Source: Anoplolepis gracilipes (Eukaryota > Arthropoda > Insecta > Hymenoptera > Formicidae). From it: 64,000 nt of DNA. Position numbers and translations under genes: made by a program. The notes under the pieces were generated by a model. It was not told the DNA's origin. It made no database searches and saw only the letters and a program-made list of their open reading frames with translations. Shown here in pieces: positions 35,690 to 48,824 of the stretch (positions are counted from its first letter, which is position 1; each line of letters opens with the position of its first letter). The DNA lies in NCBI RefSeq assembly GCF_047496725.1, contig NC_132978.1:62001-126000 (forward strand), in the 5' to 3' direction.

Positions 35690-38600
35690 CTGATTGGACG
35701 GGGCAACCGGTGCACGGTGGATGAACTCGAACAGCGATGCTGGAACGCGGATAGGGTTGCGAGAGCAGTCAGCGGTTAAAATGACGTTAACCACTTCGAC
35801 ATAGAAAACTATCCCTTCCTCCCTCTCTCTTTTTTCCTACTAAAGAGAAATCTACTTTCTCTTTTTTCATCCGTATATTTCTTTATCACCTGTCATCGAG
35901 AATAGAATATCTTCGATCGATAGTCCTCAATCCAAGCAAGTCTTTTAATTATTTATATTATTATTAAATATTATATATGATACATAATAATATTATTCAA
36001 TAATATCATAACTTAAAAAAATTGTTGCGTTTTATAATAAAAAAATACTTTCAAAAAATATGTAGTATTTTTTTTGTTAATAATTTATACTTACATATAA
36101 TAGAAATATTCTGAATATATTAATGCTTTAATTAATGTATTAAAATAATGAAATAAAAATTAAGTAGAGTGTTGAGATAAATTTATAACAAGGATTTGAA
36201 AATATTTTAAATCTCTTACGATATATGGTATTAAAAATTGATCAAAGTTGAAGAATGATGTCAAAACTGACTTCCAGATATCTTCAAGAATTTATAATCT
36301 GCCTATTACTTTTATCTGCCTATTCATCAGAAAAATCAATTTACTAAATACATATACTATTTTTTTTATATATGAAATCAGGGTCAATCTTAAAGTTCGA
36401 AATTCTTTTAGCACGAATAATTACATAATCTAATAGAGCGATTAAATGTGCGACTACACATGTGGACTATCCTTTAATCCGATTTATATAAACAAAAGAA
36501 AGGAAATTACTTTCATGTTAAATCACAAGATCTAATTCTTCATCGAATCAACGTCACCATAACGTCACACGAAGACACGAACGGCGTTTAGCAGAGACCG
36601 GCGAGCCACGCGACTTCGCCGTGACAATGGCTACGTTCTCGATGGACGCGGTAAGTAACCGCAACAATGCCGGGGAGACAGCTCTAGGGGGTGACGGTGG
36701 AAGAACCAAAGTAATGGATGGTTCCTGGAACCCGAGGCGAGTGAATTGTTGGCCCCTGCACGTCCGCCTTGGAGACACCCTCGCCTTGCCCCGGCTGCGT
36801 AAATCAATGCACCCCTTCGTACACTCGCGCGCGCCACCAACCCCCTCGGCCTCCCGTTCTCCTCCTTCTCTTTCACCTACACCATCACACCAATACCACC
36901 GTAGCCGTGGCCAACCTCTCCTCTACATACTCTCTCTTGTTCTCTTTCTCGCGGCAGCAGCCCCTCTTCCTCGTCCCGGCGAAGGGTGAGTTAGGGGGTG
37001 TCGGAGACGTCCGGCTACTGCATTATGTATTTCTCACCGAGCCGCCACTAACTTCCACTCTTTCCCCTTCGGGCACTCCTTCTTTTCCTTTTCAACCCTC
37101 TTCCCATTCTCGACCGTTCTTTCTCGATGCCCACTACTCTTCCGTGTTTCTCCTCTTACCACACACAAGAACGAGAATCCTTCTCGCCGCTGAAGTCTTT
37201 TTCTTCTTCGCGCGCGAACTGACGTTCCTTTTAATCACCCGGCCGTCGCGCGTCGGTGTCGGTCGAGCGGGCTGCGGGCTGCGGGCTGTGCCCCCTCCCC
37301 CCCCCCCCCCACTCCCGTTGCGGAATTAATTTCCTACGCTCGCAATTGGCTCTTCGTAAAATATGGATGGATGCGGTAAAGAGAATTTATAATATAATAT
37401 AATTCGATTTCTTTGATAAAGTTAGAGATGAGAGAAATTAGAAAATTCTCTCAAATATTTTTTTTTTTTTACTTGCAACATCTAATAATGTCGACTAATT
37501 GATCTTTTACGCGAGATTATTTCGCGAAACTATTATTGCGACGTTACGAACGTCAGAAACGATACAAGCAATCAAGGGCGTGCCATTCTTTGAATAGATG
37601 GAGATGTCAGTAGAGAGATGGCCACTCGCTTAAACAATCATCCGATTCGCTCGGACACGCGGATACAGCCTGTAAACTCGATTCTCGGGACGTCCGTCGA
37701 CGGTAGGCGACTATTAATTACAGGGACAGCGCACAGCCATCGCTCGCCTCCACCCATCCCGATTCTGTCGTGGTACCCGTGATTTTCCACCCTTGCATCG
37801 GGGGAATGGGAATGGGAGCGAGGGCTGGCCGGCTGGCGGCCTGTATATCGCGCGATTTCGCGTACTAAAAGGGTTGGGCGGCGGTGGCGACGGCGACGGT
37901 GCGGCATTGACATCCAACCCTCTCCCCCCCCTCCCCTCCCCTCCCCTCCCCCTTCCCTTCCCTTTTCACTTCCCTTTACCTCCCTGCGGGATCGGACTGC
38001 CTGAAACCAGCCGAAACGACGGTGCTGGCCACCTCGACAAATGTAATCTCGTCGGCGCAGCGGCGCTCCTCTCGCTTGACAGCGGGTTCTCTGCGGATGA
38101 CGAATGTTGTCATCGAGACGCACTTTTGCAAAAATGGACGCCAGATAAATTGAATCGCGGATGGCTTGGTAAAATCGCTGTAAGCTCGAGAAATCAAATT
38201 GTGCGAGAAACAACGAAAGCTACGCTGTTATATTGTAATAAAGTACAATTATATATTGCCTGTAAATATAGAATAATATTTATATATGTGACATGTAATT
38301 TAAATATATTCTTTACAATATCAGTAGATAAGTGTCAAAAATGATTGATTGGCATTTGTTGTTTGTCATATATTAGCTATTAGCTTATCTCCGCGACAAA
38401 ATTATTCTCACGCGATTTATGATTTTAAAATTTCGATCAATAACATAACTTTTAAAAGTTAAAAATTAATAATGTAAAATAATCCATTCAATGAATTACA
38501 CAGCAATCTGATTATAAATAGGAAGTTTGACAAAAAAAAAAAACGGATTTCTTACGTAAGAAAGATGCGCGCCGTATAATATAAAGATGCTCGATGGAGG

Positions 38601-40483
38601 CGAGATGTCAACGTCAGCCCTTGGAATGGACGCGCACGGTCATTCTGGTCAACGAATATAATCTCGTTTCGCAGTGACGCTCTTAGTTGATCTATCAGTA
38701 AGTTTTGTAAGAAAAAATGCCCCTTTGATCTTTCAAAAGTAAAACTTGAAATTTTATGACTTCGAACCTCAATAACCTCAGCTTCCTCCGTAATATTATC
38801 GATATTTTTATCAATCACCGATAATATTATAACAGTGTAATAAGATGTATATTAATATATTAAACTATTTCAAGTGTGTAACAAAAATTCTAAAAAGGTA
38901 TAGAAAAAAATTGTTTAAATGTGATGATAATTATTTAAGTGATAAAGACACACGACCTGATAGATAACATGTTACATGATATTATAGATTAACTTTCTAA
39001 TTTTTTTCTTTTTCGCAAAATTGACGACTGAAAAAAGGATTAATGTCGTCTGGCGAATGAGCAATTCACACACGATTCACAAGTGATCCAGTCTTGCTGG
39101 TTCTCGGATGAGAACCGCTGTCGGCATCCCGGAGCCAGTGGCGCGAGTAAACCAATAACGCGTCCGCCGTCCGCCACGCCGCGCCGGATGCCAGATTCAA
39201 ATCCGGCAGGGACCGAAACGGTATTCCACGACGAAACGGATAGCGGGAGCTCCGCAGGACATTTCGAATCCGTCTCCGCGTCCTGCGGGCTTTACTGGTT
39301 TGTCGAGCCATTGGCTCGATTCGACAATTCCGCGCGCGTTCAACTTTCTCGCGAAAGAGGATGAATGCGATCGGGCGCCCGTTCTACACAAAACTGTTGC
39401 TCTCGCGCGTAATTTTACTTAATCTGGTTGTTGTAATTTTCACAAAATGTCGAAAAGATAGAGAACAATTAAATTAAATTAAGTATCGTTGAGTAAGTTT
39501 CTATGAGAATTTTTTATTATTAAATATACAAATTTAAATAATCACTGTAATTATTAGGTATAAAAGATTTAATTGAATTGTGTTTTTGATTGGAAAGTAG
39601 AAAGAATCATAATGCATGTAATGCAAAGTTGAGGCTGTAATGTTTATTACGGTAAGAAATTATGATAAACAACGGATTAATTGCAGCAACATACATGAAA
39701 AAAAGAAGATTTTTGGAGATGCTTCATAAAAATCATATCAAAATCTACATGCAAGAAAAACTTTGTTCATGAGAAACTTTGGCAATTTATACTTTTATAA
39801 GAGTGTCTGTCATAATTACGACGGAGAATGCATACTTTTTGTTTAGTCAAATAGATATACTTACATACAAAATAAAATTGTTAGAGCAAGATGAACAAGT
39901 CCGCAACAGGGCGAGCTTGGTTCGCGCAAAAGAAGCGGAAGAAAAAAAAAGAGAGAAAGAAAGAGAGTTGACGAAAGAGGAAAGAGCCGGAGATATTCCA
40001 CCCGTTCCACAAGGTGTACGAAGCGTATCCAATTTGATGGCATTACAATAACGGGGGTAATGTCTGAGAATAATGAAATTTCCCCCAATCACCACGGCTC
40101 GCCTGGAATACGTTCCTTCGTTCCGTTCGTACCTTCTCTCATTCTTCCTCTTTTCTTCCCTCCACACCCCCCCCCCTCCCCTCGCCCCTCTTTCTCGAAC
40201 TGAGGTCTTCTATCGTCTACCACACGCACACATGGATAACGCACAAACGGATCAGAGAAAATAAGTAGAAACGTTTTTGAATCAATCCCGTTCGCGAATT
40301 ATCTTGCTGAGGAAAGTCGAAAGATTTTCAAGTCCTTTGGTTTAGGAGAGGAATTCTGTTCAAAAGTTTTTAAATGTCACGTTTGTAAAAAGTCTATGCC
40401 TTCCAGTGATATTTTGCGATATATTGCATAATGTGATAAAAATTCGAAGACAACATAATATATATTTTTTTAAATTCTTCTAG

Positions 40484-40528
40484 TAGCTTCAGAAGAATAG
40501 CTTCAGAAGAGTAATTTCAGAAGAATTT
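40484..40528 (+). repeat. Short tandem repeat of AGCTTCAGAAGAATA units
   Basis: Three imperfect 15-17 bp units sharing TTCAGAAGA. Small intronic minisatellite. Confidence 0.8.
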
Positions 40529-41279
40529 CTTTACAAAGAAAGTATAGCAAATATAATGTAAAATATTATATATATACCATATATATTGCCCACAATATAT
40601 GTATTGTATACAATACTATATTATATATAATATTATATACAATTCTCGAAGACAAACATACATTTATCAAGACAAATCAACTTTTCGAAAATTATTATAA
40701 ATTAGCATAGAACTAATTTTGCAATCGTACCATTCAGGCAAAGTACAATCTTCAAATTTTATTCAATGATACTTCGATGTATCAATTTTTTTGAGATACG
40801 TCATGTTAATATATTTTCAGAAAGAGATGCAATATCTGAAGACTTCACTGAATGTGAAACTGAAATTCCTTTTGACCGTTCGATCGCTTCCCGAATCCGT
40901 TCGACGCTACCTTTTACTTTGGCCGGCGCAATAATTCTCGAGCGAACTGTACGTAATGGAATATTACACGGACCATTAAAGAAACGTTAATCTTGCCCAC
41001 AACAAGTTCAGAAGCGTTCGCAAGATCCTCAAACGCGGCCGGGATTACGCGCCGGCTTTGATCCTCCAACGCCCCGGAGGCGCGCTCCGGAGTCCGCAAG
41101 CTCTCCTGTAATTTGTTAAAACGCGAAATTCTGTAACGTCGCTGTTTGTGTCGGCGCCTCGTTACCGCTTAAAATGCTTAAAAGTCACGCCTTTGACGAC
41201 TCGCTGTAACATACTTGTTAAACTTTTTCGCGTTGTTTCTTTAACGTGTTGAGCGGTTTTTCCACCGTTTTTCGTTTAC

Positions 41280-41282
<3 letters not shown>

Positions 41283-41309
<27 letters not shown>
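41283..41309 (+). repeat. T27 homopolymer
   Basis: 27 T residues ending in ACCAACC. On the Pax6-sense strand this is poly(A), with no retrogene body beside it. Confidence 0.9.
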
Positions 41310-41310
<1 letters not shown>

Positions 41311-41822
41311 CCAACCATTTATATGTAAGTAGTCAAAAAGTTACGATTTTGGAATGAGATTATATTGACGCGAAGTACATCGTTCTAATGTGTCATTTTT
41401 TACAGAAACATTTCAAGATTACGGGATTAAATACATAAAGAGTTGAGAATGATAAATTTACATCAAAAAAAGTTTTGAAGGAAAAATAAAAATTTTCTAT
41501 TATAAACTCTAAGATGTCAAATGTATTTTTGCGAATTGCTTCAGTCTATTTTCCTGGACGCGAATGCTGAAATTTGTCGTGACAACGAAAGAGAAAAGGG
41601 GCTGTACAAAAAGCCGCGAAGATGAACTCTCGTCGGCTTTCTTTCACGAGTAAAGGCGAGCCTTTGACACTTTTTTCTCACATCGATAAGAATACTCTCT
41701 TGGTTCTACCATCATCCTTTTCCTCTTCTCCAACCTCGCTACAACTTTCACCCGTGGCCTCTTCACGAGGGTGGCTCGCGTGCATCTCGGCGTTGTTACG
41801 AAGACGCGAGGGAACGAGCCAA

Positions 41823-41854
<32 letters not shown>
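41823..41854 (+). repeat. (CCAG)n tetranucleotide repeat
   Basis: Eight CCAG units. It reads as Gln-Pro-Ala-Ser repeats in one plus frame, which explains the apparent low-complexity ORF there. Confidence 0.95.
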
Positions 41855-41855
<1 letters not shown>

Positions 41856-42292
41856 TTCAGCAAGGGAAGACGAGTAGAATGAAGAAGACGCATATAGAAA
41901 CAAGGAAGAACAGCGTAGGGCAATGTGGGGGAGGGGGAGGGTAAAATTTAGCGACCCTCTTTCGCTTTTTACCCTAAGCGAGTCGAGAGCCCCTTAGCCA
42001 CCGTTTATTGGACGCATGCAAATATCCATGGCAACGGCAGTATACGGGGAGGAACCAACCCCGTCGTCGTGAACACCGAACGTATCGCGGGGTTGAAGGG
42101 GACGGGAGGGAAAGGGTCCCTCTTTCCACAGGTCGGAAAAGAAAAAAAATAAAAAAGGAAGACGTCAGAGAATTTTCTTTTGATCCGTGCGTCGACCATC
42201 CTCGAGCAATCTCTTAATTAATTCTACAAGAATGGTATTACGTTCCTTTTCGGCGGACGTTTCTCGGTGTTAAACACATTCGCTCTGCTAAT

Positions 42293-42297
<5 letters not shown>

Positions 42298-42346
<49 letters not shown>
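42298..42346 (+). repeat. (AT)n microsatellite
   Basis: About 49 bp of AT repeat in the Pax6 intron. Confidence 0.95.
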
Positions 42347-42352
<6 letters not shown>

Positions 42353-43437
42353 TTCAAGTTCAATTACACTTGAACTAATTGTGCATTTATTCATTCTTAA
42401 TAAAGATATCTGGACAATTCCTCTTCTCCAGATATCTTTTGAGAATTATGAAAAATCATCTGGTCATCTTTACGATTTAAATTTCAAAAATGAGAATAGG
42501 AAATGATTTTCTTCGATCTCTCTTTTTTTTTTTTTTACTTTTCATTATTTTATTCTCCTGACGAAAATTGGCAACTCTATACTTGCGAAACAATAAAAAA
42601 AATTACATTTAATGTTAATATAGTAATGTTGTAACAGTGACAAATTCTCTATCGACGGAATCTCCTGGAATGTCGCGATTGCGAGATGGGAAGAATGATT
42701 CCCGCGTTGGGGAAACAGGGAACTCGTCGGGGCGGAACCGGTTAACGCCAAATCGTCTGTCATCCGTTTGGGCGATTAACCGCCTCGTGTTAACAACATC
42801 AGCCGCGCGCCGCGACGAGGGGGTGGAGTTTGCACACGTCGCCCGAGAGTCCATCAGCTCGCATAAACATCCTCTGTACAACCGGTCGCCAACCCCATGG
42901 AAAACTGATTTCCATCCCTCACCTCCGTCCCCCTCCTCGACTCGCGCTATCTATGTAAATGCGGTCCTGTTTTGTGTGAGTAGAGACAAAACCCCCCGTT
43001 GACAATACGCCTGCGCGTTTACAACTTCCATCCACCCCCGCCCGCCGAAAGTCAGGCTCCATTACGGCTGTTTTGCGACGCGCTTTGTATTGTCGCCGCC
43101 GCCGCGACACCGATTCTTCCGCGGAAACTTTTGTCAAACTGCGTAATCGATCAGTGAGCTTTAACTATAAATTAACAAAGATTTTTTTATGAGCCGCGAA
43201 TCTTTATTATGTGATTTGTATTTTCACTGCTATCCAAAAAGAATAACACACGTTTTTATTAAATTTGCGATGTATTTTACGGTCTAGCAGATTTAATAAA
43301 CTGAAATTTTGAATGATGTAGAATAATCTTGAATAAATCCAGTTTTTGCCACAATTTCATTACGTATTCGCGTTGATAGAAACTTATCTTCTCTTTTTAT
43401 AGAAACTATGTATATATTTATTATATTTATTACATTT

Positions 43438-43440
<3 letters not shown>

Positions 43441-43499
<59 letters not shown>
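43441..43499 (+). repeat. (CT)n microsatellite next to Pax6 exon B
   Basis: 59 bp of CT lying 210 nt past the exon B donor in the direction of transcription. In the pre-mRNA it is (AG)n close to the 5' splice site. Confidence 0.95.
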
Positions 43500-43503
<4 letters not shown>

Positions 43504-43708
43504 CTTAATCATTATTATATTAACTATAGGTCAGTTTGTTTATTATGTTAGTAAAAAATATTTTTAATTACTTTAGTGTATTATTTATTTGTATCTATTG
43601 GCCATAATAATAATATTAACACTATAATGAAGATAATATTTTTATCAATCTTCTGTTTAATATATAAATCAAAGCAAGAAAAAAACTGAACATATTGTAG
43701 GTACTTAC

Positions 43709-43889
43709 ACTCGGGATGTTGTCGTTCGTGCATACACCCTCCTGCAGCAAGCGATCTCGAATCTCCCACGCAAAGATCGACGGGCACTCGCTCTTGTAGA
43801 GCGAGATCTTGTTGACAACCTCCGCCGTTGCCACACGAGGTTTGCTGCCGCCGATGGCCCTGGGCCTTATAGATCCGGTCTCATAGTAC
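43709..43889 (-). CDS. ey: Pax6/eyeless paired domain, exon B (linker and RED subdomain)
   Basis: The acceptor TTGTAG|G and the donor CGAGT|GTAAGT bound 181 nt: the last base of the split Arg codon plus 60 codons. It encodes YYETGSIRPRAIGGSKPRVA, then TAEVVNKISLYKSECPSIFA and WEIRDRLLQEGVCTNDNIPS. This is the linker and the start of the C-terminal (RED) DNA-binding subdomain. Two residues depart from the usual Pax6 pattern: VVNKI where VVSKI is standard, and YKSEC where YKREC is nearly invariant. The codons are AAC and AGC. The exon keeps an open frame and good splice sites, so it looks functional. Confidence 0.95.
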
Positions 43890-44966
43890 CTACAACAATA
43901 ATAATTTGCGGTACAATGCGGTAGGAATACAAGAAAAAACACAACTCTAAAGTAGCGATAATACGACATTATACTTAAATGTAAGCATATCATCCGCCAT
44001 ATTATGATTTAAATTTAGATCGAACTGCATAATGCGGGAGCAAAGTCATTATTGAACAATATATTTACTTGATTGCGTCTTTTACGCAGTAGCTGTGCAT
44101 AACATTAAAGTGTTTGAATAATCTATTTATATTCTCCTCTTGACTGGTTTGAATTGCATTATGACTTTGCGACATTCTTTTACTTCTTAAAATTTATAAA
44201 CGTTATATATTACATTAATGTAAGACAATAAATATAAAAGTTTTTTTAGTGACACTATGAATAGATTTTTAAATTGATACAATTCGAGAATTTTAATTTA
44301 TAAGTATATAATGATTTGAGAAGAATGTGCGTTCAAAGTGTCTACTCAAATCTTATAAAAAAAAAAAATTCCATGAAAATTTCCTAATCTTCTAAGTTTT
44401 TTGTTAAAAATTTTAGGTGAAGAGAATATTTCACACATATACATACACAGATTCTTTGATACAACTTTCTAAAATAAGTTTTATATATGTTTTCCAATGC
44501 TTTTCACTCGAAGAAAAAACATAGAGTCATTTCAGTTTCAAGTGCTAAATTTGCAAATATACTGAAAAAACTGAATTATTTTAAGATAAACATATTTCAC
44601 TTGCATAACATTTTCATTTTTTATCACTAAAAATTATAATAAAAAGAATATGTACTGCATATTTTATTAAAACATTTAATATATAAATATAAACAAAAAT
44701 ATGATATATTTACATTAGGTATATTTTAAACATATAGTTCATAATTTGATGGATTGCCGATTATTTGCAATATAAAAGAGAATTATCAAAGTATTATGAA
44801 AGAGAATTTTGAAAAAAAATTTCCTAAATTCCAAATAAAATGTTAAAAGAATTTCCTGATTTTTCTAGATTCAAGAAAAAAAGAATTCCAAGTTTTCTCA
44901 TGTTTTTCCAACGACCAGTAGACATTGTCATGTTAAGAAAAACGAATAAGCAGTATTGCAACCAAC

Positions 44967-45132
44967 CTGCCGAGGATCTTCGAGACGCAGCCGTTGCTGA
45001 CCTGCAGTATCCTGGAGATATCGCAAGGTCGCGCGCCCGAATGTGCGAGCTCGACGATCTTTTGCCGCGTCGAGTCCGGAAGTGGCCGGCCGCCGACGAA
45101 GACACCACCCAGCTGGTTCACCCCGCTGTGTC
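44967..45132 (-). CDS. ey: Pax6/eyeless paired domain, exon A (PAI subdomain)
   Basis: The acceptor CGTTCGCAG|GA and the donor GGCAG|GTTGGT bound 166 nt: two bases, 54 codons, two bases. It starts in phase 1 and leaves a split Arg codon. It encodes the N-terminal half of the paired domain: HSGVNQLGGVFVGGRPLPDS, then the helix-turn-helix region with TRQKIVELAHSGARPCDISR and the recognition helix ILQVSNGCVSKILG. This segment is essentially invariant across animal Pax6 proteins, and VFVGG (with Gly rather than Asn) is the insect form. The donor is weak at +4 but confirmed by phase and by the next exon. Confidence 0.95.
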
Positions 45133-45638
45133 CTGCGAACGATGAAAAAATTGCATACACTTCATGCACTATGCTTTTAAACATCATTTTTTTTAGAACT
45201 AGATATATCAACAAATCAAACGGTAAAAAATTACTCCGACAAAAAAAAATTATATTTCTCTGAATTATCTCTCCTCTCGCGTCGAATGTTCGCATAAGGG
45301 GTGTGAAAAGTTCAAATGCTCCACCGCCTCTGGTGACTTTTTCGCGTTTCGACGAACAATACCGCTGTCGCCGTAGATCATGTATTTTCTCTCCTCCCGT
45401 TCAGAAGCTCAAATCCGAGAGGAGAGAAGAAGACTACGGCGGGTTCTTTCTTTCTTTCTTTCTTTTCGCGCTCCACGAAAGGGAGAGACGGAGTGGCGGA
45501 GGATGAGCGCAGGGGGTTGGTCGCGAGCGTCGTAATGTCAGCGAATCCCATCGTAGATAATCTTCGACTCATTGTGCCAGTGACAAGACAGGCACACACG
45601 CCGCCGTCTTGGGACACTCGAGAGAAACGGCACAGAGA

Positions 45639-45640
<2 letters not shown>

Positions 45641-45695
<55 letters not shown>

Positions 45696-45700
45696 AAGAA
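45641..45700 (+). repeat. (GA)n microsatellite
   Basis: 60 bp of GA with GAAAG interruptions, about 510 bp upstream of Pax6 exon A. Confidence 0.95.
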
Positions 45701-47739
45701 GCGTTCCCTCGCGTAGATATTTTATATTCCCGTCACCGCCGTGCGCAAAAGCTGCATCCGAAGGTGACACCTAGAGTGGAGTGCCACGCCCTAATTTTTC
45801 CGGGGTAGAGAGGTCCTATCGTTTTCAAAAAATAGGTAAAACTTACAAACAAGATAAGAAATAAAAAAGTAAGTATCATTATATAACACATACCTACATA
45901 TTAAATATTTTCATTTTTTGATAATGTAAAAAAAAGAATGTATGAAAAGATTTAAGATTGAATCTAGGATTTTTCAATAATATCCTGACGTATAATAAAA
46001 TATCAGTATCAGAATAACTAATTGTAAGTAACCGTAATTAATTATCATAAATATGACTTTATACGATTATAAGAAATAATTAGAAAACAAATTAAAATTT
46101 TGTTTTTTTTTCATGTATTGTAACATTATGACATTTCTAAAATATATTTTTTGTTCTCTCTTGTAAGTTAATAATAATTAAATAATGTAAAAATACTTTT
46201 TTATAAATGAAGATGAGATTATTCCAAACTTTTTAATTAATACATATTACACTAATGTAGTGAAATTACATAAATGGTTACCCACTAACAATTATCACGA
46301 TTTTGCACTGTAAAAGATTAAATTTTTTATTTCTTTATTTCATATAGTAACAATAAAAAATTATTAAATTCTTTATATACAAATTTATCGAGTAAATCTA
46401 ATAACAGATATAGTAATAGGAAAAGATTAAATCCTCAGTTTGCATCGAAACCGATTGGAAACCATCAAAACAAATGAAATATGTTAGTTCAAACATTGTA
46501 TATCTATACAAAGCTTCCCTACACGAGTAATCGCTCATGAGGTCCGTTAGGAAAAAGGCAACGTTAGTTGTCAAAAATATCCTGTTAACGCTAATTCGGC
46601 GCGTCGCATCGAGTCGACTGGCATACACACCCGGAGGGTTACAAGGGAGATTTATGAGTGCGCGCGATCGACGAAAAGGGGGCTCACGGTCGATTGACTT
46701 TCGAAAATGGGCCTAGCGCGAGAATTGCGAGCCATTTCTCGCGTGTATGTCCCATCATGAATGGGACTCTCTCGTTGTCGAAAGAGAAAAAGAAGAAATA
46801 AAAAGAGAGATTACTCCACGTATGCGCGCACATATGGTATATATAAAGGTAGGTGTAAACAACTACCGTTGTCATAATTCATAAATTAACGTGTCTATGT
46901 TTTAATAAGTCTCCTACTTTTTTGTCTCTATAAAAATCTATAAAGAAGAGACATGAGAAGGCACAAGAGAATGCAGAAGCGATGAAAGCGGAAATTCTCG
47001 TCCGGAGAAATCTGCCGATAATACCGCGCGGGACTCGCAAATCGGCGGGCAAAAAGCGGAGTAGTAAATTAAAGAAACAAATGGAGTCTGAAAAGGAGGG
47101 TGAGTGCGAGCAAATTGTTAAACGCGCTTCGAATGCCGGTTCTTAACGAGCGATAATAACTCGCGCAAATAACTGGCGCGTCTTTAGAGAGGGCTAGTTT
47201 CTCTCTCTTTCTCTCTTTCCTCTTTACATCCCTCGCCCAGCCATTGTGTTCGAGCACGAGAGAGCATCGAGGAATTATAGTTAGCTCCTCGTCGTGGACC
47301 CAACGCGGATTCTGGGGATACGTACGTTTGTATTAGAATCGGTACAACAACGCAAGAGGGTGTGCGATATACTGTGCCTTTAAGGCACCCGGTATTAACC
47401 GCGCGCGCGACCAAGGGGTGCGCTCGAGTGGGCATTCGGACCCAGAGGACGTGTTTTGATATTGTAACGTTTGTATTAAATATCAAGCCGGAAAGGGTGT
47501 CGCCGCCTGCCTGAGCCTCGGCGCCGTTTATTAGGACTTCATTAGCCGTCCCTTGATCCCTTCTCGCTTTCTCGCCCCAACACCCTTTCCCATATCATGA
47601 TGCATCATCGAATACGCGCAGAATTTTTCCGAATGTCCGTCACCGTTTTTCACTCTGTGAATCTCTGAAAAATGTTATTACGTTCATCATAACTCTTTCT
47701 GATACATTGTTTTATATTATTATTAGTCTGTTATTGACA

Positions 47740-47742
<3 letters not shown>

Positions 47743-47794
<52 letters not shown>
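47743..47794 (+). repeat. (AT)n microsatellite
   Basis: 52 bp of AT repeat. Confidence 0.95.
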
Positions 47795-47798
<4 letters not shown>

Positions 47799-48824
47799 TA
47801 ATCAAAATTATGAGAGATATTAGGAAGAAAAATGGCATATACATCTTATTGTCAGAAGAGATTAGACTGTTTTAAAATCAATGAATTTCATAAGTTAAAT
47901 TTTTCTTTAATATATTTAAAATATTAAATTAGAGAAAAATCTTTTATAAATAAACAAATTCGTGTATATAACACCACGTAAAAAATTACAGCATTTGTTT
48001 CTTTCATCATTACATTTGTGTTTGACTTGTTGAAACAAGTAACGACATAGCCTTCGCACATGTCAAACACAATTAGAAGCAGGAGTCAATTGCCTTGGAG
48101 TAGTATGCTGCATTGTTTTAATAACTGATGAACGTATAAAATCTATGTGACAATATAATTGGATCAAGGAGAGGGACGTTCACTCTATGCTGCTACAAAC
48201 GCTACCATATGCGCGATAGGACTCATTACAATATATAATACACTATTTCTTAGAAAATAGCTTCTCATCTGTCGACGTAATAATGTATTTCCAATAGTTA
48301 CCCAAGGCAAACTTTCTTATCCCGCGTTAGCGCAACCGGCTGTGAATAAAACCTTGTACAAATGCATTATTCCAAATGAGCATAGTATGAAAATTTTTTT
48401 TTTCTTTTGCATTATATATGCAAAAAAGTTGGTTTTTTTTCACTCTTCTTTTGATATGTTTGGCGAGTATTAATATATATATACTGATTTACATGTACTA
48501 GTTTAACTATATCTTGTTAATGACTGATAAGCCGAAAGAGTACACTAATGTTGTCATTGTCACAGCTGCGATATACTTAGCTATAGGAATAATATTATCG
48601 CGTATTATTCCAGATAAAAGAAAATATAAAGACAAAATAGATTTTTAAGCATGTACATACACATATAGATGTATGTATATGCCGCTGTCATATATAAAAG
48701 AAATTGCGGATAATAAGCTTGGCAATACTTTCGTAGCTCTGCATAATTAATAACACTCTACACATAATTTCTAATTATTAATTCTATTGATATTACATTT
48801 TTTCTTTTATGCTTACTTTACGGT

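Noticed and set aside
36769..37329. 186-codon plus-strand frame
   Set aside because: Built from CT-rich, low-complexity DNA (Pro/Leu/Phe/Ser) ending in a C14 run; no domain or splice context.
37638..38213. 191-codon minus-strand frame
   Set aside because: GC-rich patch open on both strands (183 codons on plus); no recognisable motif or conserved segment.
47584..47608. Alternative Pax6 5' exon: ATG frame MMHHDMGKG in the right phase
   Set aside because: Its donor (AAGG|GTGTTG) is poor, and the candidate at 61371-61452 has a consensus donor in the same phase.
48325..48400. tRNA A-box-like TTAGCGCAACCGG
   Set aside because: No B box, no cloverleaf pairing and no acceptor stem nearby.
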